Part shown: piece by piece, positions 17,071 to 23,777 of the stretch
Numbering within the stretch: position 1 is the first letter of the stretch
Layout: each line of letters opens with the position of its first letter
NCBI GenBank assembly: GCA_017615445.1
Contig: JAGAAD010000038.1
Coordinates: 1 to 23,918, forward strand
Direction: 5' to 3'
Length of the DNA stretch: 23,918 nt
Origin: Bacteroidales bacterium
GTDB lineage: Bacteria; Bacteroidota; Bacteroidia; Bacteroidales; UBA932
Position numbers and translations under genes: made by a program
The notes under the pieces: model-generated
Seen by the model: the letters and a program-made list of their open reading frames with translations, nothing else
The model's database searches: none
Told to the model about the DNA's origin: nothing

Positions 17071-17188
17071 TCCATTTTTAAAGCGGTAAATCTTGGCCTG
17101 CCCTCGGGTCTAAAATGGGCAAATATTGGAGTATGCTGACTATTGCGCGTGGGGGCTAAGCGCCTAAGGAACAACGACTTACGCAAAA
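17071..17188 (+). pseudogene. Decayed FISUMP domain, former C-terminus of the preceding gene
   Basis: In the same frame as the preceding gene, after its TAG, the sequence reads SIFKAVNLGLPSGLKWANIGVC and then TGA at 17137-17139. AVNLGLPSGLKWANIGVC matches the start of FISUMP domains and the VDLGLSVKWASCNVGA of the gene at 11492. After a +1 shift, from 17138, it reads DYCAWGLSA, a stop, then GTTTYAK, matching the following YYAWG segment of the family. At least one nonsense codon, one frameshift and a deletion are needed to explain this. The rest of the domain (about 150 residues) is missing; a terminator begins at 17190. Confidence 0.75.
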
Positions 17189-17189
17189 T

Positions 17190-17220
17190 AGGTCTGCCAA
17201 AATCGGCAGACCTAATTCGT
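17190..17220. terminator. Bidirectional terminator between convergent genes
   Basis: AGGTCTGCC at 17190-17198 and GGCAGACCT at 17205-17213 form a 9-bp perfect stem with a 6-base loop. T-rich sequence follows on the plus strand (AATTCGTTTATT) and on the minus strand (ATTTTGCG). It would serve both the rightward operon and the leftward gene that ends at 17288. The remaining bases to 17287 show nothing I can identify. Confidence 0.8.
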
Positions 17221-17287
17221 TTATTCCGTTGAGTGTCAGCAACTTATCTCACACGCCTTGAACAGAAAATAGGGCGGCCGGGAAGCG

Positions 17288-18949
17288 TTACTTTTTCGGG
17301 ACTGAAAAAGTGATGCGGAGTTTCGGAACTTCGGTGGTGGAGGCGGGGCCGCAGAGGGTGGTGCGGTAGTAGAAGTCTTTGTCCAGCTGGTAGGTGGTGC
17401 TGGTGCTGGTCTGGCCTCCGGCGTACATCGCAGCCATCATATAGCTGTAGTAATTGCTGTAATAGTTGCTGCCGTAGCCGTAGCCGCCGTAACCGCCGTA
17501 TCCTCCGTACATACTGTTGTAATAGCTCTGGTAGGCGAGATACTGGTAGTACTCGCTAAGCTCTGAATTGCCGGAGGAGGTGCTGGTCGTCGTCTCCTTG
17601 TTCATAATCAGCATCCAGATGTCGTAGTTCCCCTTGACGAGATTCTCATTGTCGTCTTTCTGGTTGAGGAGCTGCTGGAGGTGATAGGTGATATCGGGAG
17701 TGTAGCTGCAGATCGAACGATTGATGTTGCCCTGGTCCTCATTTTCAGAGCTGGCGTCGGTCAGGCCCATAAATGTGGAGGTCGTATCCGTCTTGATGCG
17801 GCAGGTCGGGCTGAGCCTCGGAGGGAAGTAGTTGTCGAGGTCAGTGTAATCTGCGGGCATATCGTAGGGCAGCACTATCGTGGCTTTGTTGATGACCGCC
17901 TTGGAAAGCAGGGATGCGTCAAGACCGTTTGCCGCGATGGTGTCCGAGACGGCCTTCTTTGCGAGGTCGATGAGCGTGCGCGCGGCGATCACCGGCTTGA
18001 GTCCGGCGCCGCCTTCGATATAAACCTTGTCGGCGCCCTGGCCGGCCAGGCCGCGCGATGAATGCCCGGTCACGTTGAACGCATACTGCGGGAAAGATCC
18101 GGTCTTATAGTCCGAGAAGAGGCTTGAGACGGCGGTGTACTTCTGCGCTCCTAGGTAGAAGTAGAAGGTCGTGTCCACGGGGCCGACCGCGTCGTCATAG
18201 ATAGTGTTCAGCGTGAAAGCGCCGTAGTTGTCTTCGAGGTAGTACTGCGAACTGTTGAAGTTCATCTGGAGTTCGAAGGAGTTGATGCGTCCGCCGTTGC
18301 CGGTCGGTTCGTCGGTGGCGAGCCAGATTCCCGGGAACTTCTTCATAAAAGCGTCGAAGGTCAGCGAATCGGACAGCACCTTGCCGTTGAGGTAATTGAC
18401 ATAGGCGTTGGCGAACTCGGGCGTGAAGTCGAGGTCCAGGTCGGAGGCGCCGTTGATAAGCGGCGTGCCCTTGATCACGCTGGTGGCACCGTGAGTTATG
18501 TGGCCCGCCATATCGTTGGCGTCCATTAGCTTATTCCAGCTCAAGTTCTCGTCCAACGCGTACGCATAGACGTTCTGGAGTATGCGCTCCTGCCCGGACT
18601 GGCTGACGGCGACAGAATCGAACGCTGCGTGAAGATGGAACGACTTCACGGACTGGATATTTCCGAAGTCGAGGGTGTCCGCCATAGGAATCATAGTCAC
18701 AGCGCAGCCGCGGGTGGACAAGCCGAAAACGTCGTCACGGACGGCGCCGATCACTATGCGCGTCTGGGAGAAGCCCGACAGGCTGTCGGCCATACGCATC
18801 TCCACCTTGTCGATAGGCATTTCGGCGGAGAAGATTTCGTACTGTGAATCTATGGGAATGAGGTTGCCCCCGATGAGTCCGTTGGTCTCAACACAGGAAA
18901 CGCAGCCGATGAGGGCTACGCTTGCGAGGATGTGATTGAGCAATTTCAT
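17288..18949 (-). CDS. DUF4270 family lipoprotein
   Basis: This 553-residue protein starts MKLLNHILASVALIGCVSC, with a probable lipidated cysteine at residue 19, followed by GLIGGNLIPIDSQYEIF, typical of DUF4270. The family is a Bacteroidota outer-membrane lipoprotein of unknown function, and from memory it often lies beside a glycogen-synthase-like gene, as here. Residues about 470-516 are a Tyr/Gly/Ser low-complexity insert with repeated YGGYGG and many Tyr-Tyr pairs. Its ATG directly abuts the stop of the upstream gene (no spacer), so the two are probably translated together. The end FSVPKK is a typical DUF4270 terminus. Confidence 0.85.
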   Translation of the reverse strand: MKLLNHILASVALIGCVSCVETNGLIGGNLIPIDSQYEIFSAEMPIDKVEMRMADSLSGFSQTRIVIGAVRDDVFGLSTRGCAVTMIPMADTLDFGNIQSVKSFHLHAAFDSVAVSQSGQERILQNVYAYALDENLSWNKLMDANDMAGHITHGATSVIKGTPLINGASDLDLDFTPEFANAYVNYLNGKVLSDSLTFDAFMKKFPGIWLATDEPTGNGGRINSFELQMNFNSSQYYLEDNYGAFTLNTIYDDAVGPVDTTFYFYLGAQKYTAVSSLFSDYKTGSFPQYAFNVTGHSSRGLAGQGADKVYIEGGAGLKPVIAARTLIDLAKKAVSDTIAANGLDASLLSKAVINKATIVLPYDMPADYTDLDNYFPPRLSPTCRIKTDTTSTFMGLTDASSENEDQGNINRSICSYTPDITYHLQQLLNQKDDNENLVKGNYDIWMLIMNKETTTSTSSGNSELSEYYQYLAYQSYYNSMYGGYGGYGGYGYGSNYYSNYYSYMMAAMYAGGQTSTSTTYQLDKDFYYRTTLCGPASTTEVPKLRITFSVPKK

Positions 18950-19771
18950 CTACAGCTGATCGTAAAAAGCGTTGTATTCGTCTATGTAGCTTCCGTCGGC
19001 GAAGCTCTTCGCCTTGATTTTGGCGACTTTGAGCCCGCGGTCCTTGCAGTAGCTGATGAGCGATGCCGGGATGTTTTCGCTGGCCACCACCACGCCGTCG
19101 GAGAACCTGGCCGCAGTTTTGGCAAGATTTATGCCATCCGGAGCGGCCTTCAGCAGGTCAATGTCTTTCTCGCTGACGGCACCGAAGTAAATCTTGTCCG
19201 CGAAAGCGGGGGAGAAGGACTCCTTCGGCAGGTCGTCGTGAAGCGAAAGCACTATCTTGCTGTTACTGAAGATAGGGTCGTCTTTATACGCTTTCTTGAG
19301 GTAGAGAGGCAGTAGGTGCGAGATCCAGCCGCTGCAGTGGATGATGTCCGGGGCCCAGCGGAGCTTCTTGACGGTCTCGAGGACGCCGCGCGCGAAGAAG
19401 ATCGCACGTTCGTCGTTGTCTTCGAAGAATTTACCCTCTTCATCGCGTTCGATCTGCTTGCGCTTGAAGTAATCGTCGTTGTCGATGAAATACACCTGGG
19501 TGTGCGCTGCAGCTATGGAGGCGACCTTGATTATAAGGGGCCTGTCCATATTGTCGATGATGAGGTTCATACCGGAGAGGCGGATGACTTCGTGAAGTTG
19601 GTTCTTGCGTTCGTTGATGCATCCGTAGCGCGGCATAAAAGCACGAATTTCCTTCTTGCGCTCCTGCGTGCCCTGCGGGAGGTAGCGTCCGAGGGTCGCT
19701 ATCTCACTCTCGGGAACATAGGGAAATATTTCCGAGCAGACGAAGAGTACTTTTTGTGCAGAATTCTCCAT
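18950..19771 (-). CDS. Glycogen/starch synthase N-terminal-like protein (GT5 fold half)
   Basis: This 273-residue protein resembles the N-terminal Rossmann half of GT5 glycogen synthases: KVLFVCSEIFPYVPESEIATLGRYLP, IRAFMPRYGCINER, VYFIDNDDYFKRK, and DIIHCSGWISHLLPLYLK. The KxGG substrate motif normally found near residue 15 is missing, and the entire C-terminal ADP-glucose-binding half is absent. Activity as a synthase is therefore doubtful, although database pipelines usually name it so. The ATG at 19771 is chosen since homology starts at MENSAQKVLFVCSE; the upstream extension would overlap the divergent ftsX gene. It forms an operon with the DUF4270 gene, a pairing that seems conserved in the order. 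Confidence 0.82.
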   Translation of the reverse strand: MENSAQKVLFVCSEIFPYVPESEIATLGRYLPQGTQERKKEIRAFMPRYGCINERKNQLHEVIRLSGMNLIIDNMDRPLIIKVASIAAAHTQVYFIDNDDYFKRKQIERDEEGKFFEDNDERAIFFARGVLETVKKLRWAPDIIHCSGWISHLLPLYLKKAYKDDPIFSNSKIVLSLHDDLPKESFSPAFADKIYFGAVSEKDIDLLKAAPDGINLAKTAARFSDGVVVASENIPASLISYCKDRGLKVAKIKAKSFADGSYIDEYNAFYDQL

Positions 19772-19777
19772 TTGGCT

Positions 19778-19785
19778 CAAATATA
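19778..19785 (-). promoter_or_regulatory. Probable -7 promoter element of the leftward gene pair
   Basis: On the minus strand TATATTTG lies six bases before the ATG at 19771, giving an expected leader of about three bases. No clear -33 TTTG is visible at the usual distance. A weaker element, TAAATTCG at 19798-19805 on the plus strand, could drive the divergent ftsX gene. Confidence 0.5.
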
Positions 19786-19814
19786 CGAATTTTTTTCTAA
19801 ATTCGCCCCGAATT

Positions 19815-20693
19815 ATGTCCGGAAAGCAGAACAAAATTATTCGAAGGAGGCTGGCAGGCTCTTATCTGTCGTCTGTGATAAGCATCAGCCTCGTTCTTCT
19901 TCTGGTCGGCGCCGCTTCTTTTCTGATGCTGAACGCGTCCGCCGTGGGAGCGTATTTCCGCGAACATATCCACGTAACCGTTCTCCTCAAAAAGGACACG
20001 CCCGCTGTGCAGGCGGTGGCTTACCAGCGCAAGATAGAGGCGGAGCCTTTCGTGAAGGAAACGCACTATGTCAGTGTGCAGGAAGGGGAGAAGGAGATGC
20101 GCGAGATGCTGGGCGAAGATTTCCTCGACGTGTTCGAGACCTCGCCTGTGCCCAGCTCGGTGGAAGTGACCGTGCGCGCAGCGTGGATGAATCCGGACAG
20201 CCTTCCGGCAGTGCAGAAGCGTCTCTCCGAAGCGCCGATAGTGGCCGAGGTGGACTGCCCCACCACTCTGGTGGAGTCGATCAGCGTCGGCTTCGGCAAG
20301 CTCGGACTGGCCGTGCTGCTGGTGGTCGCGCTGCTTATGGTCATCTCCGTGGCGCTTATCGCGAACACGGTCAGGCTTAACCTCTATGCCAACAGGTTTA
20401 CGATCCACACTATGCAGCTCGTGGGCGCCAGCCGCCGCTTCATCGCGCGCCCGTACGTGCGCAAGACGGTGGCCCAGGGCCTGGCCGGCTCGATCGTAGC
20501 GCTGGCCATCATCGCGCTCGGCGTGTATCTGGTGTGGAAATCGCATCCGGATATCTACGGAATTTTCACCGTCAGGGCCTTTATCGGCACGGCGGTTGCT
20601 GTCGTCACCTTCGGTGTGGTGCTCTGCTGGATATGCAGCAACGCCGTGGTGCGCAAAATTGTAAAACTGGATAACGACGAACTCTATGGATAA
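19815..20693 (+). CDS. ftsX: Cell division protein FtsX
   Basis: FtsX is the membrane partner of the ATPase FtsE and controls peptidoglycan hydrolases at the septum. This 292-residue protein has the expected layout: a short cytoplasmic N-terminus, a first membrane helix (about 22-42), a large periplasmic loop (about 45-150; IHVTVLLKKDT, PVPSSVEV), then three more helices in the C-terminal half with the permease signature TIHTMQLVGASRRFIARPY. ftsE is not nearby, as is common in Bacteroidota. The gene begins a rightward run with DUF3098, uppP and lpxH, all serving the cell envelope. Its stop overlaps the DUF3098 start by eight bases. Confidence 0.92.
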   Translation: MSGKQNKIIRRRLAGSYLSSVISISLVLLLVGAASFLMLNASAVGAYFREHIHVTVLLKKDTPAVQAVAYQRKIEAEPFVKETHYVSVQEGEKEMREMLGEDFLDVFETSPVPSSVEVTVRAAWMNPDSLPAVQKRLSEAPIVAEVDCPTTLVESISVGFGKLGLAVLLVVALLMVISVALIANTVRLNLYANRFTIHTMQLVGASRRFIARPYVRKTVAQGLAGSIVALAIIALGVYLVWKSHPDIYGIFTVRAFIGTAVAVVTFGVVLCWICSNAVVRKIVKLDNDELYG

Positions 20694-20916
20694 AATGCCA
20701 ATGACAAAGAAAAGCGTCAGGCTGCTCCTGGCCGGCCTCATCGTGATGGTGGCCGGATACGCGCTTCTCGCGGGCGGCGGGGTGAAAGACCCCGATGTGT
20801 TCAACTACTCTATGTTCGACTTCAGGCGCCTTGTCGCCGCACCGGTGGTGATAGTCGCCGGGATAGTGGTGACGGTGGTCGCCATCATCCGCAAACCCAA
20901 GGAGGGAGAGGAGTAG
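20686..20916 (+). CDS. DUF3098 family small membrane protein
   Basis: This 76-residue protein has two hydrophobic helices (about 12-30 and 49-67) separated by a conserved-looking loop, DPDVFNYSMFDFRRLVAAP. The order ftsX, DUF3098, uppP is conserved in many Bacteroidota, which supports the call and suggests a role in division or wall synthesis; the function is unknown. Three in-frame ATGs (20686, 20695, 20701) are possible. The first overlaps ftsX; the second lies just after its stop. Confidence 0.85.
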   Translation: MDKMPMTKKSVRLLLAGLIVMVAGYALLAGGGVKDPDVFNYSMFDFRRLVAAPVVIVAGIVVTVVAIIRKPKEGEE

Positions 20917-20917
20917 T

Positions 20918-21721
20918 ATGGACTGGCTTCAGGCAATAATTCTCGGCATCGTGCAGGGTCTCACGGAGTTTCTTCCGGTGAGCAGCAGCGGACATCTCGC
21001 AATCTTCAAGGAACTCCTCGGAGTGGAGGCGGCGGAAGACCTTATGTTCGAGGTCACGGTGCACGCCGCCACCGTCCTTGCGACGATAGTCGTGTTCTGG
21101 AAGCCCATCGTGCAGCTCTTCGCCGGGCTCTTCAAGTTCAAATACAACGACGAGACGGATTATATCTGCAAGATACTCGTTGGTACCATTCCCGTGATGA
21201 TAGTCGGCCTGTTCTTCAAGGACCAGGTGGAGGTTCTGTTCAACTCACTGTGGGTGGTTGGCGGATGTCTGCTCATCACCGCCGTGCTGCTTTATTTCTC
21301 GGACGCCGCTGCGAAGGCTGAGGCCCGGGAGACGGCGGCCCGCAGCGGCATCACCTTCCGGCAGGCACTGCTGATCGGGGTCGGGCAGGCATTCGCGGTC
21401 CTCCCGGGCCTCTCGCGCAGCGGCGCCACCATCAGCACCGGTCTCGTGTCCGGAGTGAAGAGGGAAGTGGTAGCGCAGTTCTCGTTCCTTATGGTAATCA
21501 TCCCCATCCTCGGGGAGATGTTCCTCTCCATAACAAGCGGCGAGCTTGCCTCGAGCACCACCGGCCTGCTGCCCCTGGCTCTCGGCTTTATCGCCGCATT
21601 CGCGACCGGTCTTTTCGCCTGCAAGGCTATGATCGCGCTCGTGAAGAAAGCACAGCTCAAGTGGTTCGCGCTGTACTGCGCGCTCGTGGGCTTCATCGTT
21701 ATCCTTACCCAGATATTTTAA
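20918..21721 (+). CDS. uppP: Undecaprenyl-diphosphatase (bacitracin resistance protein)
   Basis: UppP (BacA) removes a phosphate from undecaprenyl diphosphate so the lipid carrier can be reused for peptidoglycan and other surface polymers. The 267-residue protein is the usual length and is highly hydrophobic. Motif one, QGLTEFLPVSSSGHL, has Glu17 and His26; motif two, PGLSRSGATI, has Arg167. Both form the active site. The gene starts one base after the DUF3098 stop and has an unusually good purine-rich ribosome-binding stretch, AGGAGGGAGAGGAG. Confidence 0.95.
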   Translation: MDWLQAIILGIVQGLTEFLPVSSSGHLAIFKELLGVEAAEDLMFEVTVHAATVLATIVVFWKPIVQLFAGLFKFKYNDETDYICKILVGTIPVMIVGLFFKDQVEVLFNSLWVVGGCLLITAVLLYFSDAAAKAEARETAARSGITFRQALLIGVGQAFAVLPGLSRSGATISTGLVSGVKREVVAQFSFLMVIIPILGEMFLSITSGELASSTTGLLPLALGFIAAFATGLFACKAMIALVKKAQLKWFALYCALVGFIVILTQIF

Positions 21722-21724
21722 GCT

Positions 21725-22465
21725 ATGGCTGAGCGCACAAAGGTCTATTTCACTTCGGATGTCCACCTCGGACTCGGCACGGCCGACCCCAAGGAGCGCG
21801 AGGACCGCTTCGTGCAGTGGCTGAAAAAACTTCCGCGCGACGCGAAAGCCCTGTATCTGCTCGGCGATATCTGGGATTTCTGGTACGAGTACCGCGATGT
21901 GGTGCCGAAGGAGGGGATGCGTGTACTCGCCCAGCTCATAGACCTTATGGACAATGGTGTGGAAGTCTGGTTTATGCCCGGCAACCACGACATCTGGTGC
22001 TATTCATACTTCGAATCGCTCGGAATGCGCAAGATACTCCAGCCGTACTACACGGAAATCGGAGGGCGCAGGTTCTGCCTCGGGCACGGCGACAGGCTGA
22101 AGGACGCCAGGCGCGGGTACCGCTTTATGCTATGGATCTTCAACAACCGCTTCCTGCAGGCGCTTTTCAGCACGCTGCACCCCTGGTTCGCGTTCCGCTT
22201 CGGCACACGCTGGTCAAAGAAGAGCCGTTACACGCATATGCCTTATCAGTGGAAGGGAGCAGAAGAGCCGCTGGTCCGTTTCGCGGAAGCTGAAATCGCC
22301 GAAGGACGCAAGGCCGATTACTTCGTGTTCGGGCACTACCACGTCAGCGCCCACGAAATTCTCACGGACGGCAGCGAACTGTTTGTGATGGATACCTGGC
22401 TGAAAGGAGGCGAGCCCTGCCTTATTTTTGACGGCCGGGAGTTGAAAGCCGGTCGGCAACAATAA
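21725..22465 (+). CDS. lpxH: UDP-2,3-diacylglucosamine diphosphatase (LpxH type)
   Basis: LpxH hydrolyses UDP-2,3-diacylglucosamine to lipid X in lipid A synthesis, acting at the inner face of the cytoplasmic membrane. This 246-residue protein has the full calcineurin-like metal-binding set: Asp12 and His14 in SDVHLG, Asp48 in LLGDIWDFW, Asn87/His88 in PGNHD, His121 in LGHGD, and a final GHYH near 204. Length matches the family. The other candidate, a broader metallophosphoesterase, is less likely because of the WDFW and HGD context. It starts three bases after uppP. Its 3' end overlaps the convergent DUF4294 gene by 44 bases, with no terminator visible between them. Confidence 0.88.
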   Translation: MAERTKVYFTSDVHLGLGTADPKEREDRFVQWLKKLPRDAKALYLLGDIWDFWYEYRDVVPKEGMRVLAQLIDLMDNGVEVWFMPGNHDIWCYSYFESLGMRKILQPYYTEIGGRRFCLGHGDRLKDARRGYRFMLWIFNNRFLQALFSTLHPWFAFRFGTRWSKKSRYTHMPYQWKGAEEPLVRFAEAEIAEGRKADYFVFGHYHVSAHEILTDGSELFVMDTWLKGGEPCLIFDGRELKAGRQQ

Positions 22466-23090
22466 CCGTCTTTTCGGGATACCGCCCGAAGATCTCCCAA
22501 TAGAATTCATCCCACGCTCCGCTCTCCCAGATGCGGATGAGTTCTTCCGTGTCCTTGTCCACTCCCTCCGGGTCGTAGTGCGACTTGAGGTCCTGGTCGA
22601 AGAGCTTGCCCACGAGGTTCCAGAAGCCTGCGGCGAACCCTCCTTCATAGTCTTTGATGATATCGTAGACGGTATGCCCGCATTCGCGGTCCACCAGCCG
22701 CACGAGCAGGAAGCCTTGGGAAATAGTAGTCTTTCGTATATCCGCTTCGAACAGGCGCAACAGCTCTTTTTCCACATCATTGATATAGCGCGCGCGTACG
22801 CCGTGGTCCAGATGGTCCGCAGCGATGGTACTGTCCACCTGATGCATCAGCTTGCGGCCCACCAGCGCAAATGGATATACGCGGTTGAAGTTGTAGACCA
22901 GCTTGTACATCCTGCGCCACTCGCGGCGCTCCTTGGCTGTCCGCTTGCGCCGTCCGGTGACCGTGCTCGGCGAGATATAGTCCCAATACTCGACCTGGTC
23001 GTCGGCCTGGGTGCGCGCATTCTCCTGCGCCGTAGCCGCGGGGCTAAGGCACAGAAAAGCCAGAAGGCCTATGAGAAGGCGCCTGATCAT
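22422..23090 (-). CDS. DUF4294 family exported protein
   Basis: This 222-residue protein has a signal peptide, MIRRLLIGLLAFLCLSPAATAQ, then the DUF4294 body: YNFNRVYPFALVGRKLMHQVD, VEKELLRLFEADIRKTTISQG, LVRLVDRECGHTVYDIIKDY and DLKSHYDPEG. The family is restricted to Bacteroidota and has no known function. The ATG at 23090 is chosen because the signal peptide begins there and a perfect promoter lies 12-16 bases upstream; the longer frame would run through that promoter. It overlaps the end of lpxH tail to tail. Confidence 0.85.
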   Translation of the reverse strand: MIRRLLIGLLAFLCLSPAATAQENARTQADDQVEYWDYISPSTVTGRRKRTAKERREWRRMYKLVYNFNRVYPFALVGRKLMHQVDSTIAADHLDHGVRARYINDVEKELLRLFEADIRKTTISQGFLLVRLVDRECGHTVYDIIKDYEGGFAAGFWNLVGKLFDQDLKSHYDPEGVDKDTEELIRIWESGAWDEFYWEIFGRYPEKTVIVADRLSTPGRQK

Positions 23091-23105
23091 AAAAGTCGTG
23101 CGTTG

Positions 23106-23136
23106 CAAATATACGCAAATCATATTTCGAGCCAAA
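23106..23136 (-). promoter_or_regulatory. Promoter of the DUF4294 gene
   Basis: On the minus strand TTTG (23133-23136) is followed by exactly 19 bases and then TATATTTG (23106-23113), a perfect match to the Bacteroidota consensus. Transcription would start near 23102, about 12 bases before the ATG. Confidence 0.88.
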
Positions 23137-23261
23137 GCGGTCGAAAAACTATGGATTCCGTGTCGAAAACTTCGCAAACTTTTTTCACGGCCCGGAGCTA
23201 AGTCGCTAAAACACACGGAAGTTAACCTTCTGAATTTTGTGTCGAAAATTTCGAAAAAATA

Positions 23262-23292
23262 TTTGCGAATCCGAGAAATAGTGCTATATTTG
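23262..23292 (+). promoter_or_regulatory. Promoter of rplP
   Basis: TTTG at 23262-23265, a 19-base spacer, and TATATTTG at 23285-23292 match the consensus exactly. The start would be near 23296, giving a 45-base A/T-rich leader. This lets the downstream half of the S10 operon be expressed independently of rpsC. Upstream, four TCGAAAA heptamers (23141, 23163, 23242, 23251) occur; their role is unknown. Confidence 0.9.
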
Positions 23293-23340
23293 CAGCCCTT
23301 TTTACAAGAGACGAAACAAATTAACTAAAGTAATATAGAG

Positions 23341-23760
23341 ATGTTACAACCAAAAAGAACCAAATTCAGAAGGGAACAGAAGAACCGTATGAAGGGAATG
23401 GCCCAGAGAGGAAACCAGCTCGCCTTCGGTTCTTTCGGCATCAAGACCCTTGAGAACTGCTGGCTTACAGCACAGCAGATTGAGGCTGCACGTCAGGCTA
23501 TCTCGCGTTATATGAACCGTGAGGGCCAGATCTGGATCAGGGTATTCCCTGTCAAGCCTGTTACCAAGAAACCTCTGGATACCCGTATGGGTAAAGGTAA
23601 AGGCGATCCTTACGGATTCGTAGCCCCTATCACCCCCGGCCGTATCCTCTTCGAGGCTGAGGGCGTTTCGCTCGAAATCGCGAAGGAGGCAATGCGCCTT
23701 GCGGCAAACAAGCTCCCCGTAGCGACCAAGTTCGTCGTCCGCAGAGACTATGTTGAATAA
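23341..23760 (+). CDS. rplP: 50S ribosomal protein L16
   Basis: L16 is a large-subunit protein near the A-site tRNA and peptidyl transferase centre. The 139-residue length is standard. The start [19 protein letters not shown] and the segments [24 protein letters not shown] and [15 protein letters not shown] are diagnostic. It is normally preceded directly by rpsC; here it heads a separate transcription unit with its own promoter. The next gene, rpmC, follows after 17 bases. Confidence 0.97.
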   Translation: MLQPKRTKFRREQKNRMKGMAQRGNQLAFGSFGIKTLENCWLTAQQIEAARQAISRYMNREGQIWIRVFPVKPVTKKPLDTRMGKGKGDPYGFVAPITPGRILFEAEGVSLEIAKEAMRLAANKLPVATKFVVRRDYVE

Positions 23761-23777
23761 TTAACCCAGGAGACAAG

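Noticed and set aside
17217..17287. Further remnant of the FISUMP domain after the terminator
   Set aside because: No frame gives FISUMP-like residues beyond about 17188.
872..23340. A genomic island or integrated element between rpsC and rplP
   Set aside because: No integrase, transposase, tRNA or flanking repeats are visible, and the insert includes housekeeping genes (uvrC, acpP, ftsX, uppP, lpxH). A chromosomal rearrangement explains it better.
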